Of a DNA stretch of 64,000 nt, positions 35,649 through 44,283 are shown piece by piece (within the stretch, counting starts at the first letter, position 1; every line of letters starts with the position of its first letter). Position numbers and translations under genes: made by a program. The stretch spans positions 1,922,001-1,986,000 of the forward strand of contig NZ_CP114606.1 of the NCBI RefSeq assembly GCF_033558715.1. The letters run 5' to 3'. The stretch is from Acinetobacter sp. YWS30-1. GTDB taxonomy: Bacteria; Pseudomonadota; Gammaproteobacteria; Pseudomonadales; Moraxellaceae. Under the pieces are notes generated by a model. The model was not told the origin of the DNA. It searched no databases and saw only the letters and a list, made by a program, of their open reading frames with translations.

Positions 35649-37637
35649 TTAATCTTTCTTCAAATCTTTAAGCGGGTTACCAAACTGTTTTAGATATTCA
35701 ACGCCTAATTGCCGTGAACCCTGATCATTAAGATGATTATCATCCTTAAAACGATACAAAGGCACATCATTCAGCATCGTTTTACATGCCTGCTGATCAC
35801 AGATGACTTTGGTTGGATCAACGATTTTCAATTGCGGATATTTCAGTTTTGCTTCTGCCAAAATCTGATTGAATTGCTTTAAATGTGCTTCATAACTTTT
35901 TCGAGAAACTGTACATGAAGCGTCTCGATGAAGAATCTCTTTACGAATATTACAATCAGATGGAATCCCTTCCCAGTCTAGATGTGGTACATCATTAATT
36001 AGCACCACCTGATCACTAGATTGATGGGCAATTTCTAAGGCTTTTATCAAACCTGCTTTAAATATCTCTTCCTCAGTATGATGGACACTATCTTTAAGTT
36101 TTACATCATCGTCAAAATACTGCGCATAAGATCCCGCCAGAATAATCATTGGATAATGGGTTTCTTTAAGATGTGCAGTAATAGCATCATTACGTTTTTG
36201 GAATTTGGTCAGTTCTTTCCATTGATTCAGCTTTAACTCAAATCGCTGCACACCTGGCAGATAAAAAGTTGAACTTTGCGTTGCATCATAACCACGTAAA
36301 TCAGCATCCTTTGCCCATTCGTCCAGCATTGCTGTATAGGCATTGGCATGCGAATCGCCAATCAACAGGAAATCAATATCTTCTTTAGATTGTCCTAAGA
36401 CACAATCTTGAGCATTGGGTAAAACATTTGGATCCGCGGTATCCATGCAGTTACTACGAATCACATGTGCATACGTGTATAATGCTTCCTGTTTGTCATG
36501 CACCGATTTTGGAAAACGCTCCGGGAAACCTTCATGTGTTTTGATGGTTTGGGCGATCGCAATAAAACTGACTGCAGGTAACAGAAATCCAAGAATAATC
36601 ACTTTATAATTTGCAGCCATCACAAAGCGTTTCAGGGGTGTTTCAGCCAGTTTATAAGTCAGAAATGCACATATAAGTGATAGGAAAACAATAATAATCT
36701 GATTTTCCAGATTCAAGGGCAGCATATAAATGCCAAAGAACACGATTATCGGCCAGTGCCATAGATACAGAGGATATGAAATTTTACCAATCCATGTACT
36801 AAGACGATTACTCAATAATAAATTACTTGAAGATATGGATTGCCCCAAATAAATAATCAGTGCCGTTGCAATACATGGGATCAATGCCATCAGTCCTGGG
36901 AATGGGGTTTGCTGATCAAAATAAATTGCAGTTGCAAATAGAACACTTACCCCAGCCCAGACCAATCCCTGTAATAGTTTTTTTGGCAGATTCAGTTTTG
37001 GCAAGCAGCTAATCAATGCACCAATCAACAACTCAAATGCTCGTACCGGCATACTATAATAAGCTTTGGCCGGATTATGAGTCAATTGCTGCTGGGCGTA
37101 TATAACTAAAGCGACAATGAATACACTAATGACAAGCCAAAGATATTTACGCGAGGTCTTACTCAAGAATAGCCATAGCAAGAGCGGCCAGAAAATATAA
37201 AACTGCTCTTCTACGCCCAATGACCATAAATGTAATAACGGCACATTTTCTACATTCGGGCTGAAATAATCTCCTACTTCATTCCGCATATACAGATTGG
37301 CAATAAGCACAGTCGCATACATGACGCTTTTGAAATATTCTGTCAGCTCACCCGGCAACATCACCTGCCAGGCAATCAGACTGACTATTGTCAGTACGGT
37401 AAAATATGCAGGTGCCAGACGAATCACACGTTTCTTATAAAACCGTGCAATTGAAAATTGCTGCAACTCAATATCGCGCGTCAGAATGGTCGTAATGAGA
37501 TAACCGGAAATGACAAAGAAAATATCAACACCAATATAGCCGCCAGAAAATAATGACCAGCCGAGATGATTGAAAATGACCAATGATACTGCAATAGCTC
37601 TCAGGCCATCGATATCTGGTCGATAAGCAAAACTCAT
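35649..37637 (-). CDS. OafA-type acyltransferase with SGNH domain, 662 aa
   Basis: Residues 1 to about 340 form the multi-span acyltransferase-3 domain (start FAYRPDIDGLRAIAVSLVIF; HLWSLGVEEQFYIFWPLLLW). From about 400 a periplasmic SGNH-hydrolase-like domain follows, with FLLIGDSHANAYTAM and the closing DDNHLNDQGSRQLG supplying Ser and Asp/His. OafA-family proteins O-acetylate lipopolysaccharide, capsule or peptidoglycan sugars. The acceptor is unknown; no polysaccharide locus is nearby. A 20-base stretch between its stop and the MFS terminator is all that separates convergent genes. Confidence 0.9.
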   Translation of the reverse strand: MSFAYRPDIDGLRAIAVSLVIFNHLGWSLFSGGYIGVDIFFVISGYLITTILTRDIELQQFSIARFYKKRVIRLAPAYFTVLTIVSLIAWQVMLPGELTEYFKSVMYATVLIANLYMRNEVGDYFSPNVENVPLLHLWSLGVEEQFYIFWPLLLWLFLSKTSRKYLWLVISVFIVALVIYAQQQLTHNPAKAYYSMPVRAFELLIGALISCLPKLNLPKKLLQGLVWAGVSVLFATAIYFDQQTPFPGLMALIPCIATALIIYLGQSISSSNLLLSNRLSTWIGKISYPLYLWHWPIIVFFGIYMLPLNLENQIIIVFLSLICAFLTYKLAETPLKRFVMAANYKVIILGFLLPAVSFIAIAQTIKTHEGFPERFPKSVHDKQEALYTYAHVIRSNCMDTADPNVLPNAQDCVLGQSKEDIDFLLIGDSHANAYTAMLDEWAKDADLRGYDATQSSTFYLPGVQRFELKLNQWKELTKFQKRNDAITAHLKETHYPMIILAGSYAQYFDDDVKLKDSVHHTEEEIFKAGLIKALEIAHQSSDQVVLINDVPHLDWEGIPSDCNIRKEILHRDASCTVSRKSYEAHLKQFNQILAEAKLKYPQLKIVDPTKVICDQQACKTMLNDVPLYRFKDDNHLNDQGSRQLGVEYLKQFGNPLKDLKKD

Positions 37638-37725
37638 AAAAACAGGAAAAGCGGGAGATACGCTATTTTATGCTTTTCAATCTTTAGATGGCGATCTTTT
37701 ACATTTTTTTTACATTCACCTGCGC

Positions 37726-38289
37726 TTATTCCAATTCTTCTACCTTTAAATAAGGATAAGGATTAGTCGCACCTTCTCCACTGAGATAAATCCCATAATG
37801 CAAATGTGGTGGTGTATTTTTCGCATTACCGGTATTACCGACATAGGCAATGATTTCACCTGCTTCTACCCAGTCTCCTTCCTGAATATGTTCAGCATAA
37901 TCCTCCAGATGTGCATAATAATGTTGGCTTAAATTCGGACCAGTAATCCAGATAACTTTACCTCCTAAATTATTGGTTCCAATCTTGCGGACGATCCCTT
38001 GGGTCGCACTGACTACCGGTGTACCTCGTTGAGCAAAAATATCGGTTCCTTCGTGTTTACGTCCCTCACTGCGCGCTCCACCCCAAGTATCCTGAATCTG
38101 GCGAGGTTTTACTCCTTGTACAGGAATTTCTACCGGTCTAATCAGCTCAGATTTTTTTAATTGCCAGTACAGATACGGGCTTTTCCAGCCCGCTGGCTCA
38201 CCTGATGGCGGTGGCTGACAGGCAGTAAGTAATATGCTTAAGGAAAATATTAAAAGCAGGATTTTGGGAATTTTCACAATAGCTCGCAT
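37726..38289 (-). CDS. M23-family (LytM-like) lipoprotein, 187 aa
   Basis: A signal peptide with lipobox LLTAC (Cys24) is followed by a LytM domain. The zinc ligands appear intact: His79 and Asp83 in KHEGTD, His162 and His164 in PHLHYG, and His127 in YYAHL. It may be a true peptidoglycan endopeptidase at the outer membrane rather than an inactive NlpD/EnvC-like activator. At 187 residues it has no LysM domain. It is followed by a terminator-like gap from the acyltransferase. Confidence 0.9.
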   Translation of the reverse strand: MRAIVKIPKILLLIFSLSILLTACQPPPSGEPAGWKSPYLYWQLKKSELIRPVEIPVQGVKPRQIQDTWGGARSEGRKHEGTDIFAQRGTPVVSATQGIVRKIGTNNLGGKVIWITGPNLSQHYYAHLEDYAEHIQEGDWVEAGEIIAYVGNTGNAKNTPPHLHYGIYLSGEGATNPYPYLKVEELE

Positions 38290-38406
38290 AGCCGTTTAAT
38301 GAGTGGTTCGTTTTATCTTAAGGAATACAGAAAAATTTAAAGTCAAAATCCTGTTATTTTTAGTGATGCTTTTTCCAGATTATTTGTCGGAAACAGTCTT
38401 AAAAAT

Positions 38407-38434
38407 AACAAAACCCTCAGCTGAGGGTTTTGTT
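38407..38434. terminator. Perfect palindromic terminator
   Basis: A 28-base perfect inverted repeat (AACAAAACCCTCAG and its complement) serves the small minus-strand gene at 38451-38579, whose stop is 17 bases away. Confidence 0.75.
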
Positions 38435-38450
38435 GAATCAGGTCTAAATT

Positions 38451-38579
38451 TTATTTACGCTTTTTCGCACGGGATGGTTTAGAGGGCTGCTGTTGCTGTT
38501 GTTGCTGCTCTTCATTCTGAGCGCTGTCCTTTTTATCCTTTTGCTGGACTTGCTTGTGTTTTGCTCTTGATTTAGCCAT
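38451..38579 (-). CDS. Small basic, Gln-rich protein, 42 aa
   Basis: AAGGAG lies ten bases upstream of ATG 38579. The peptide is basic at both ends (MAKSRAKHK and SRAKKRK) with seven consecutive Gln in the middle. It is probably disordered and could bind nucleic acid. The good ribosome site and the terminator just downstream support a real gene. No family recognised. Confidence 0.65.
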   Translation of the reverse strand: MAKSRAKHKQVQQKDKKDSAQNEEQQQQQQQPSKPSRAKKRK

Positions 38580-38640
38580 AGCATAAACTCCTTTGGAGAA
38601 CTGTCTCTATCACTGGAAGTTGCATTAATCACTCTAACCT

Positions 38641-38766
38641 TTATATAAAATAAGCCAATCGCTGAGCTGTATCCAAATACGTCAATGTAACAGCATCTTT
38701 ATTAAGTGATTCAATTCTAACTAGATCTATATTCGAGATATTTACATCGCTTACATAGCGTTGCAT
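38641..38766 (-). CDS. Small protein, possibly KTSC-like, 41 aa
   Basis: ATG 38766 has AGG seven bases upstream. The peptide starts MQRYVSDVNISNIDLVRIES and ends TAQRLAYFI, vaguely like the start of a KTSC domain, but it is too short to be sure. It lies 61 bases upstream of the Gln-rich gene on the same strand. The longer ORF to 38850 has no ribosome site. Confidence 0.4.
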   Translation of the reverse strand: MQRYVSDVNISNIDLVRIESLNKDAVTLTYLDTAQRLAYFI

Positions 38767-39456
38767 GTTGATACCTATTTTAACTCTGAGTATAAATATG
38801 GTTTTCTGAATAAAACCCTTCAAAAAATCTAACAATAGATGTGGATCCAACGTGATGATCCAAATTTAGCATTGATGTATCAACGTTCACAAAGTTTCCA
38901 ATTCAGAATCGAACTAACGCAGTAATAGTATATTTAGTACGAGAGGCTATAAAATGTATGCCACAGTTTTCGCAGTCAAGGAATAACTGGATGATAAGGT
39001 AGATTGAATATTAGATCTGTATTCAGAGTCATCTTGTCACAATTTTGAAGTTTAACAATTTATTAATTTTGATTGTGCTACTACTTGCATAGAATCTGCT
39101 AAGGTTCAAATATTCTTAGCTCTATAATATTTTTATTGTTCCTATTTGAACAATTTTTTAATCCACATTATTTTATTCAATAAATAGTTATATTTTCTTT
39201 AAAGGAATTAAATTCTAAGGTTATAAAATTTATATCTTCCAAGTTATAAATTTAAGAACATTTAATATTTTCAATTTCTAAAACATTTCTTTAATTAATT
39301 CTACAAAATAATTCATAAGATAATTGTTCTTACATAAGGTGAAAGGGTTTTCACGCTAAGCCCGAATATCTTACATAAGCAGACACCGCTCATACATATC
39401 CAGAGAGTTTTATCCCCTACACTGAAATCAAGTTTTAGAAAATTAGAGGATTTCAT
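38767..39456. other. AT-rich intergenic desert
   Basis: No ORF with a ribosome site is seen over 690 bases. The plus strand at about 38936-38947 contains TAGTACGAGAGG, identical to the 23S sarcin-ricin loop, but the flanks do not match rRNA. Confidence 0.4.
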
Positions 39457-39621
39457 ATGAAACAGTTTTCGAAAATTCTAATACTCATTATGATAGGCCT
39501 TTATGGTACTTCTACTATTGCAGCAGATGCTATTCCTTTGGAAGCTAAAGCCGCCGCAGAAGCACAAAAAGCTGCACTAGAATATTCTGAAAATCAGAAG
39601 AGTGATTCAGACTCAGACTAA
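39457..39621 (+). CDS. Small secreted Ala-rich protein, 54 aa
   Basis: AGAGGA lies six bases upstream of ATG 39457. A signal peptide (MKQFSKILILIMIGLYGTST then IAA) should leave a mature peptide of about 31 residues, Ala/Glu/Lys-rich and helical (AKAAAEAQKAALEY) with an acidic Ser-Asp tail SDSDSD. A strong terminator follows at once. No family recognised; it is likely periplasmic. Confidence 0.7.
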   Translation: MKQFSKILILIMIGLYGTSTIAADAIPLEAKAAAEAQKAALEYSENQKSDSDSD

Positions 39622-39626
39622 AAACA

Positions 39627-39653
39627 AAATAAAGCCCACGAAGGGCTTTATTT
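39627..39653. terminator. Terminator after the secreted microprotein
   Basis: AAATAAAGCCC and GGGCTTTATTT pair across five bases; usable by the convergent gene at 39684-39773 as well. Confidence 0.8.
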
Positions 39654-39683
39654 ACATACGGGAATCATTAGAAAAAAGTTATT

Positions 39684-39773
39684 TTAATAACTCAATGATT
39701 GTCCTACTCCATAAACCATCAAGGTAATAAGGAATACGACCAATGCGGAGACAGCTAATTCTGCTTTAGTCAT
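39684..39773 (-). CDS. Single-span membrane microprotein, 29 aa
   Basis: GAGGG lies eight bases upstream of ATG 39773. The peptide is MTKAELAVSALVVFLITLMV followed by YGVGQSLSY: one membrane span with a charged N terminus. It ends next to the terminator shared with the secreted microprotein. Confidence 0.6.
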   Translation of the reverse strand: MTKAELAVSALVVFLITLMVYGVGQSLSY

Positions 39774-40263
39774 GTGTTTTACCCTCATGGAGAGCTGTAC
39801 ATTATTTATACACTACATAAGCATGAAACCAAATAACAAAATATTACATAATCTTGAATATTTAAACTAAATTAAAACACAAAATAAGAGAGTAAAACTA
39901 TAAATTAAACCTTAATTATCAATAAATATATTTCTAATTATCAATTACTTAATGAATTTTATTTAAAAAATTAATAGATTATTTCTTTGAAATCATAAAA
40001 TAATCTTTGTTTATAAAAAATTTTTCTATGTAATATATTGCCATTCCAAAATTTAAGCTTCTGAACTTAATGTCTTTTTAAGTCATTTCATAGGTCTTAA
40101 TTTACTATTTCATAATTTATTTTCCTTATTTGATATCAAATTAAAACTAAACACCTGATATGTATTTTTAATTAATCAACAACTGCTAATTTATTTTCAA
40201 TAAAATTCTCTTTTTTCCATAAAGATCATTTTTTATTATTTTTAAAACCTCAATATATAAATT
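39774..40263. other. AT-rich intergenic desert
   Basis: About 490 bases of very AT-rich sequence with no supported ORF, hairpin or repeat. Confidence 0.4.
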
Positions 40264-40291
40264 TAAAGATCCTAAATAGAAGGATCTTTAA
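40264..40291 (-). terminator. Terminator of the 61-codon gene
   Basis: AAAGATCCT and AGGATCTTT flank a seven-base loop, 11 bases after the stop codon of the gene at 40303-40488. The T-run is short. Confidence 0.6.
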
Positions 40292-40302
40292 GTTTTAAAT
40301 TA

Positions 40303-40488
40303 CTACATAGATTTGAGTACTTCTAACTCGAAATCAAGCTCCATCATCTTTTCCAGATTTGGTACAATCGCATTCACCCAAGTGCCACTATTCCAGACTT
40401 TCAGAATTTCATTTTCTTCCTTATAGAATGCACAGTCCTGAGCTGATATATGATGAATAACCTGGGTTCCTTCTGGTATATTTCTCAT
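40303..40488 (-). CDS. Hypothetical soluble protein, 61 aa
   Basis: GGAGG lies five bases upstream of ATG 40488, which is better placed than the GTG at 40500. The protein (MRNIPEGTQVIHHISAQDCA and so on) is compact, acidic and lacks a signal. EKMMELDFELEVLKSM closes it. No family recognised. Confidence 0.65.
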   Translation of the reverse strand: MRNIPEGTQVIHHISAQDCAFYKEENEILKVWNSGTWVNAIVPNLEKMMELDFELEVLKSM

Positions 40489-40661
40489 ACAGACCTCCAC
40501 ACATTTGGTTTATTTTTAATTTAGCAGAAGATTTGAATTTTTCGTTTACATTGCTTTATAGAGTTGTATTAATTGACTATTTAATAGATTAATCATGTAA
40601 CTTTCATTTTGATACAACTTTTCTTACTCATCTTATCTAAAAATATTTAAATGATAAAAAT

Positions 40662-40693
40662 AAAAAATCCCAACAATATATGTTGAGATTTTC
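40662..40693 (-). terminator. Terminator of the 46-codon gene
   Basis: On the minus strand AAAATCTCAACA pairs with TGTTGGGATTTT (one G-T pair), followed by T, 43 bases past the stop of the gene at 40736-40876. Confidence 0.7.
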
Positions 40694-40735
40694 TATTTAT
40701 AATCAAATTAAACTAGCAGTAAATATAAGTAATGC

Positions 40736-40876
40736 TCAGGCTATAAAATCTCGTAAAATGTGTTGATTGATCACTTCATCAAAACTTAGATTTGAAAGAT
40801 TTTGCTTGTTATGTTTGATGCTTTTATAACAATAACTCGCTGCAATACCCATACTAATTAAAGTCAACAATTTCAT
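40736..40876 (-). CDS. Small protein with N-terminal hydrophobic segment, 46 aa
   Basis: GAGGTG lies four bases upstream of ATG 40876. Residues 1-16 (MKLLTLISMGIAASYC) form a short hydrophobic anchor; the remainder is polar (YKSIKHNKQNLSNLSF...). It may be a membrane-attached microprotein or a very short secreted one. Confidence 0.55.
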   Translation of the reverse strand: MKLLTLISMGIAASYCYKSIKHNKQNLSNLSFDEVINQHILRDFIA

Positions 40877-41291
40877 TGTTCACCTCAAAATTAAAAATAT
40901 TAGAAACTGTGAAATTAAAATATCAGCTTGCTTTGTAGTGGTCTAAGCCAGTTTGGAAAGCTTTTTGTATGGTATGTAAATTCATCAAAACTATTTCAGC
41001 TCTATAAAAATCATTATCAATTTTTTGCTTAGCCTTGAATTGTCTTATTTTCCCTTAACTGGCTCAACGAATGCAGTAGAAAATAAGGATCATTGATGAT
41101 TAACATTCTTAAACGGAAGATCATATTTGAATACAAAAAGTACATCATTTTAAAGCGGCATGGCCGCAATCAAATGAGATGCAAAACATAAATTCGAGGA
41201 AGATAAATCAGAATCTGCTATGATAGCTTCCACTTAGTGGACTCTTTTATGTCTTCCCTTATCTCCTATTTATAAGTAAAGGAGTATCACA
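40877..41291. other. Intergenic region upstream of the rluE leader
   Basis: An AT-rich stretch of about 415 bases. It has a small hairpin GCGGC-ATG-GCCGC at 41154-41167 and must hold the rluE promoter. Nothing else could be supported. Confidence 0.4.
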
Positions 41292-41336
41292 ATGGGCAAC
41301 ATGACTGCCACATCAGAATTATTTTATATATTTTAG
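41292..41336 (+). CDS. 14-codon leader ORF upstream of rluE
   Basis: AAAGGAG lies seven bases upstream of ATG 41292, a much better ribosome site than that of rluE. The 14-residue peptide MGNMTATSELFYIF ends nine bases before the rluE GTG. It may feed ribosomes to rluE (translational coupling), or be a control peptide. Confidence 0.5.
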   Translation: MGNMTATSELFYIF

Positions 41337-41345
41337 TAGGTTAAA

Positions 41346-42128
41346 GTGAAAATTGTCATTCTTAACAAGCCTTATGACGTCCTCTCCCAATTTCGTCCAG
41401 ATGAAAAACATCAGACTATGGCAGATTTCGTAGACGATCCGGATCTGCGTATTGCCGGTCGTCTGGATATGGATTCTGAAGGTTTGATGTTCCTGACCGA
41501 TCATGGTGGTTTAAACCAATATATTACCAATCCAGCCAGCAAAAAATTCAAAACTTATCTGGTTCAGGTCGATGGTGATATAACTGAAGAAGCTTTGGAA
41601 CAGCTTCGTAAGGGCGTTGAACTGAATGACGGTATTACGCTGCCAGCCAAAGCAATCAAAGTCACTGAACCGGAATGGTTATGGGAACGTAATCCCCCGG
41701 TACGTTTCCGTGCTTCTGTTCCAACTTCATGGGTTGAAATTTCAATCTGTGAAGGCCGTAACCGTCAGGTACGTCGTATGACTGCAGCAGTCGGCTTTCC
41801 TACCTTACGTTTGATCCGCACCAAAATCGGTTCGATTGATCTGGTACAGTTGGGTCTGCAACCAGGTGAAACCAAAGAAATCGAACCGTTGCTCTATCCA
41901 GACTTTAAAGATGTGCCTGCACAGGAACCGTATCGTTCGCGCTCTTATGTGAAAAAGCCGGGTGGTACCGGTGGTAAACCGATTAACAAGAAAGTAACGA
42001 AAGACGGCACCAAGAAAAAAACCGGTACACCACGTATCTGGCAAATGGAAGAAGGTGAAAAACCACGTCGCAAGACCAATGGTACCACCCGTCCAAATAC
42101 CAAGAGTCGTGGCCGTCGTACACGTTAA
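41346..42128 (+). CDS. rluE: 23S rRNA pseudouridine synthase RluE family with basic tail, 260 aa
   Basis: Residues 1-180 align by eye with E. coli RluE: VILNKPYDVLSQF, GRLDMDSEGLMFLTDHG (catalytic Asp in GRLDMDSEG), LPAKAIKVTEPEWLWERNPP, EGRNRQVRRMTAAVGFPTL. RluE makes pseudouridine 2457 in 23S rRNA. Unlike the E. coli enzyme, about 75 C-terminal residues form a Lys/Arg/Gly/Thr-rich tail (PGGTGGKPINKKVTKDGTKK), probably an RNA-binding extension. The GTG 41346 start has only a weak ribosome site and follows a 14-codon leader ORF. Confidence 0.92.
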   Translation: MKIVILNKPYDVLSQFRPDEKHQTMADFVDDPDLRIAGRLDMDSEGLMFLTDHGGLNQYITNPASKKFKTYLVQVDGDITEEALEQLRKGVELNDGITLPAKAIKVTEPEWLWERNPPVRFRASVPTSWVEISICEGRNRQVRRMTAAVGFPTLRLIRTKIGSIDLVQLGLQPGETKEIEPLLYPDFKDVPAQEPYRSRSYVKKPGGTGGKPINKKVTKDGTKKKTGTPRIWQMEEGEKPRRKTNGTTRPNTKSRGRRTR

Positions 42129-42136
42129 GCCACTGC

Positions 42137-43495
42137 TCAGGTCGGGAAGATCAAACTAAAAACCACACCTTGAGGATGGTTATTCACCTGAACTTCCCCC
42201 TGATGCAACTGCATAATCGACTGCACAATCGCCAAGCCCAAACCACCCGTTTGGGCTTTTTGATGCCGGCTGCTATCAATCTGATAAAAACGTTCAAACA
42301 GATGGGCTAAATGCTGCTCGGGGATCTGTACACCTGCTGTCAGCACATCAATTCGACAGCTATTTTCTGTAGTCGTCGCCGTGATTCTGATCTCGCCATT
42401 TTCCTTGCCATATTGCACGGCATTGCTGAGCAAATTGGCAAGCGCACGTTGCAGATGTTCCGGATGCGCAGATAGATTCAGTTGAGCCGGAATATCCGCA
42501 TAAATAGACATATTTTTTTCTTCTGCCAGAAACTCAAAATATGCCAGCAAATCCTCTATGATCTGGCTCAGTTCTAGTGTCTGTTTTTCTATCTGATAGT
42601 GGCCATGTTCCACCCGGGCAATAAACAGCATGTTTTCAATCATCTGGGTCAGACGTTCATACTCTTCCAGATGGGAATACAGCAAGTTTTCTAATTCATC
42701 ACGACTACGTGACTTCGACAAGGCAATCTGGGTTTGCCCCATCAAGTTATTCAGGGGCGTTCGTAATTCATGAGAAATATCTTCAGAAAATCGGGCCAGC
42801 TGTTCATAGCCTTGCTGGATTCGGTCCAGCATGGCATTCATGGCCTCTGTTAATTGCTGTACCTCAATAGTCCGGGATGGCAACTCGATACGCTGATCCA
42901 GCTGCTGCACATTAATTTGCTGAGTGGCGTAAATTAATTGGCGCATGGATCGCAGTAGATAGTGTCCCATCAGCCAGACTAACAAAGTGGATAAAATAAT
43001 ACCGAGCAGAGTGTATATCACTAATTTTGTCAGGTAATGCTTTAAAACCTGTTGCCCTGCCACGAGCTGCTTACCGGCAATCAGTTGATAAGTCTGTCCA
43101 TTAAAGCTCACTTGCTTAAATGCCAAACGGGTCGTAGCTTGTTCAAGCTTATTATTTTGATAATTCAGTCTACTGTGATAATCCAATAGAGGAATAGTAA
43201 TATCTAAAGGATTAATATCAATTAATGTATTCTGCGCGTTTTTAAGGATCAGTAAGTTGTCTTCCTGTCCAAGCATATTCTCATAAAGCTCCGGATGTTC
43301 GATCAGCACTTGAAAACTTTGCTGATCAGCCAGAAATATTTCTATTCTGGAAATCCGCAAGGCCAAAGCTTCATCCTGCTGTTGTAGCACCATCTGCTGC
43401 ATATTGTGATAGGACAATCCGCCGATGCTTAAAAAAACGATACAAGAAATGAGGCCAAAAGCGATGCCGAGACGTGTGCCCAAATGCATTTTCAT
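42137..43495 (-). CDS. Sensor histidine kinase of the CusS/HprS group, 452 aa
   Basis: TM1 at 9-27, a periplasmic domain, TM2 at about 157-178, a HAMP region, HisKA with phospho-accepting His242 in SEDISHELRTPLNN, and HATPase with LANLLSNAVQYG and GGLGLAIVQSIM. The length equals E. coli HprS (YedV, 452). It overlaps the response regulator by four bases. Gene order (regulator and kinase divergent from hiuH) suggests the HprRS system, which responds to hydrogen peroxide through Cys; the only Cys visible near the membrane is Cys18. CusS-like copper sensing is the alternative. Confidence 0.88.
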   Translation of the reverse strand: MKMHLGTRLGIAFGLISCIVFLSIGGLSYHNMQQMVLQQQDEALALRISRIEIFLADQQSFQVLIEHPELYENMLGQEDNLLILKNAQNTLIDINPLDITIPLLDYHSRLNYQNNKLEQATTRLAFKQVSFNGQTYQLIAGKQLVAGQQVLKHYLTKLVIYTLLGIILSTLLVWLMGHYLLRSMRQLIYATQQINVQQLDQRIELPSRTIEVQQLTEAMNAMLDRIQQGYEQLARFSEDISHELRTPLNNLMGQTQIALSKSRSRDELENLLYSHLEEYERLTQMIENMLFIARVEHGHYQIEKQTLELSQIIEDLLAYFEFLAEEKNMSIYADIPAQLNLSAHPEHLQRALANLLSNAVQYGKENGEIRITATTTENSCRIDVLTAGVQIPEQHLAHLFERFYQIDSSRHQKAQTGGLGLAIVQSIMQLHQGEVQVNNHPQGVVFSLIFPT

Positions 43496-44163
43496 GCTTG
43501 CACATCCATTTTATAGCCCATACCGCGTACAGTATGAATAAGTTTTGGACTGAAGTGATCATCAATTTTAGAACGTAATCGGCGTACAGCAACATCAACG
43601 ACATTGGTATCAGTATTAAAATTAATATTCCAGACCAGTGAAGCAATTTGTGTCCGGGTTAACACTTCGGACTGGTGTTCCATCAGCAATTGTAAAAGCG
43701 CAAACTCTTTTTGGGTAAGCTCAATTTTTTGCTGGTCTCGAAATACTTCCCGAGTTAAACGATTCAGTTCTAAATTGGCTACCTGATACATTTCATGTTC
43801 AACTTTTGGTACACGGCGCAGCAGACTTTTAATTCGAGCCAAGAGTTCGATATAAGAGAAAGGCTTGGTTAAATAGTCATCTGCACCCAGTTCCAATCCT
43901 TTGACCCGGTCAAGCACATGATCTTTGGCCGTCAGCATAAGTACCGGGACTTTAGAGAAAGTACGCAAGGTTTTGAGGACTTGCCAGCCGTCCAGGTCGG
44001 GCAGCATCACATCCAGCAATACCAGATCAATTTGTTGCTGTTCCAGCACCGATAAAGCATGTAGGCCATCACCCACCTGGGTAGTCTGGTAGCCGGATTC
44101 ATTTAAGCCTGTGGCCAAGAAGCCGGCAATTTTGGTTTCATCTTCTACAATTAAAATATGCAT
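43492..44163 (-). CDS. OmpR-family response regulator of the CusR/HprR group, 223 aa
   Basis: Receiver domain with Asp51 as phosphorylation site in LVLLDVMLPDLDGW, switch Thr78 and Lys100 in DYLTKPFSY, followed by a winged-helix DNA-binding domain (ELTQKEFALLQLLMEHQSEV, ending HTVRGMGYKMDV). The length equals E. coli HprR (YedW, 223). It is divergent from the GlcG-like/hiuH pair, with a dyad GATTAC-GTAATC in the spacer that resembles the CusR/HprR operator. Confidence 0.9.
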   Translation of the reverse strand: MHILIVEDETKIAGFLATGLNESGYQTTQVGDGLHALSVLEQQQIDLVLLDVMLPDLDGWQVLKTLRTFSKVPVLMLTAKDHVLDRVKGLELGADDYLTKPFSYIELLARIKSLLRRVPKVEHEMYQVANLELNRLTREVFRDQQKIELTQKEFALLQLLMEHQSEVLTRTQIASLVWNINFNTDTNVVDVAVRRLRSKIDDHFSPKLIHTVRGMGYKMDVQA

Positions 44164-44196
44164 GGGCTGAGTTTAATCAATTTCATACAGCGCAAA

Positions 44197-44214
44197 GATT
44201 ACAAATTGGTAATC
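44197..44214. promoter_or_regulatory. Candidate operator of the HprR/CusR-like regulator
   Basis: GATTACAAATTGGTAATC is a perfect six-base inverted repeat GATTAC/GTAATC with a six-base spacer, lying between the regulator and the GlcG-like gene. It resembles the known E. coli HprR/CusR box CATTACAAAATTGTAATG, sharing ATTACAAA and GTAAT. Confidence 0.65.
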
Positions 44215-44283
44215 TGATTGTCATCCATGAGCTTCAATTCTTTGATTATGATCTTCTCAATTTCTATATGACTGAACATTATC

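Noticed and set aside
38936..38947. TAGTACGAGAGG, identical to the 23S rRNA sarcin-ricin loop
   Set aside because: The flanks do not resemble rRNA on either side and no other rRNA segment is nearby; a 12-base match is likely chance.
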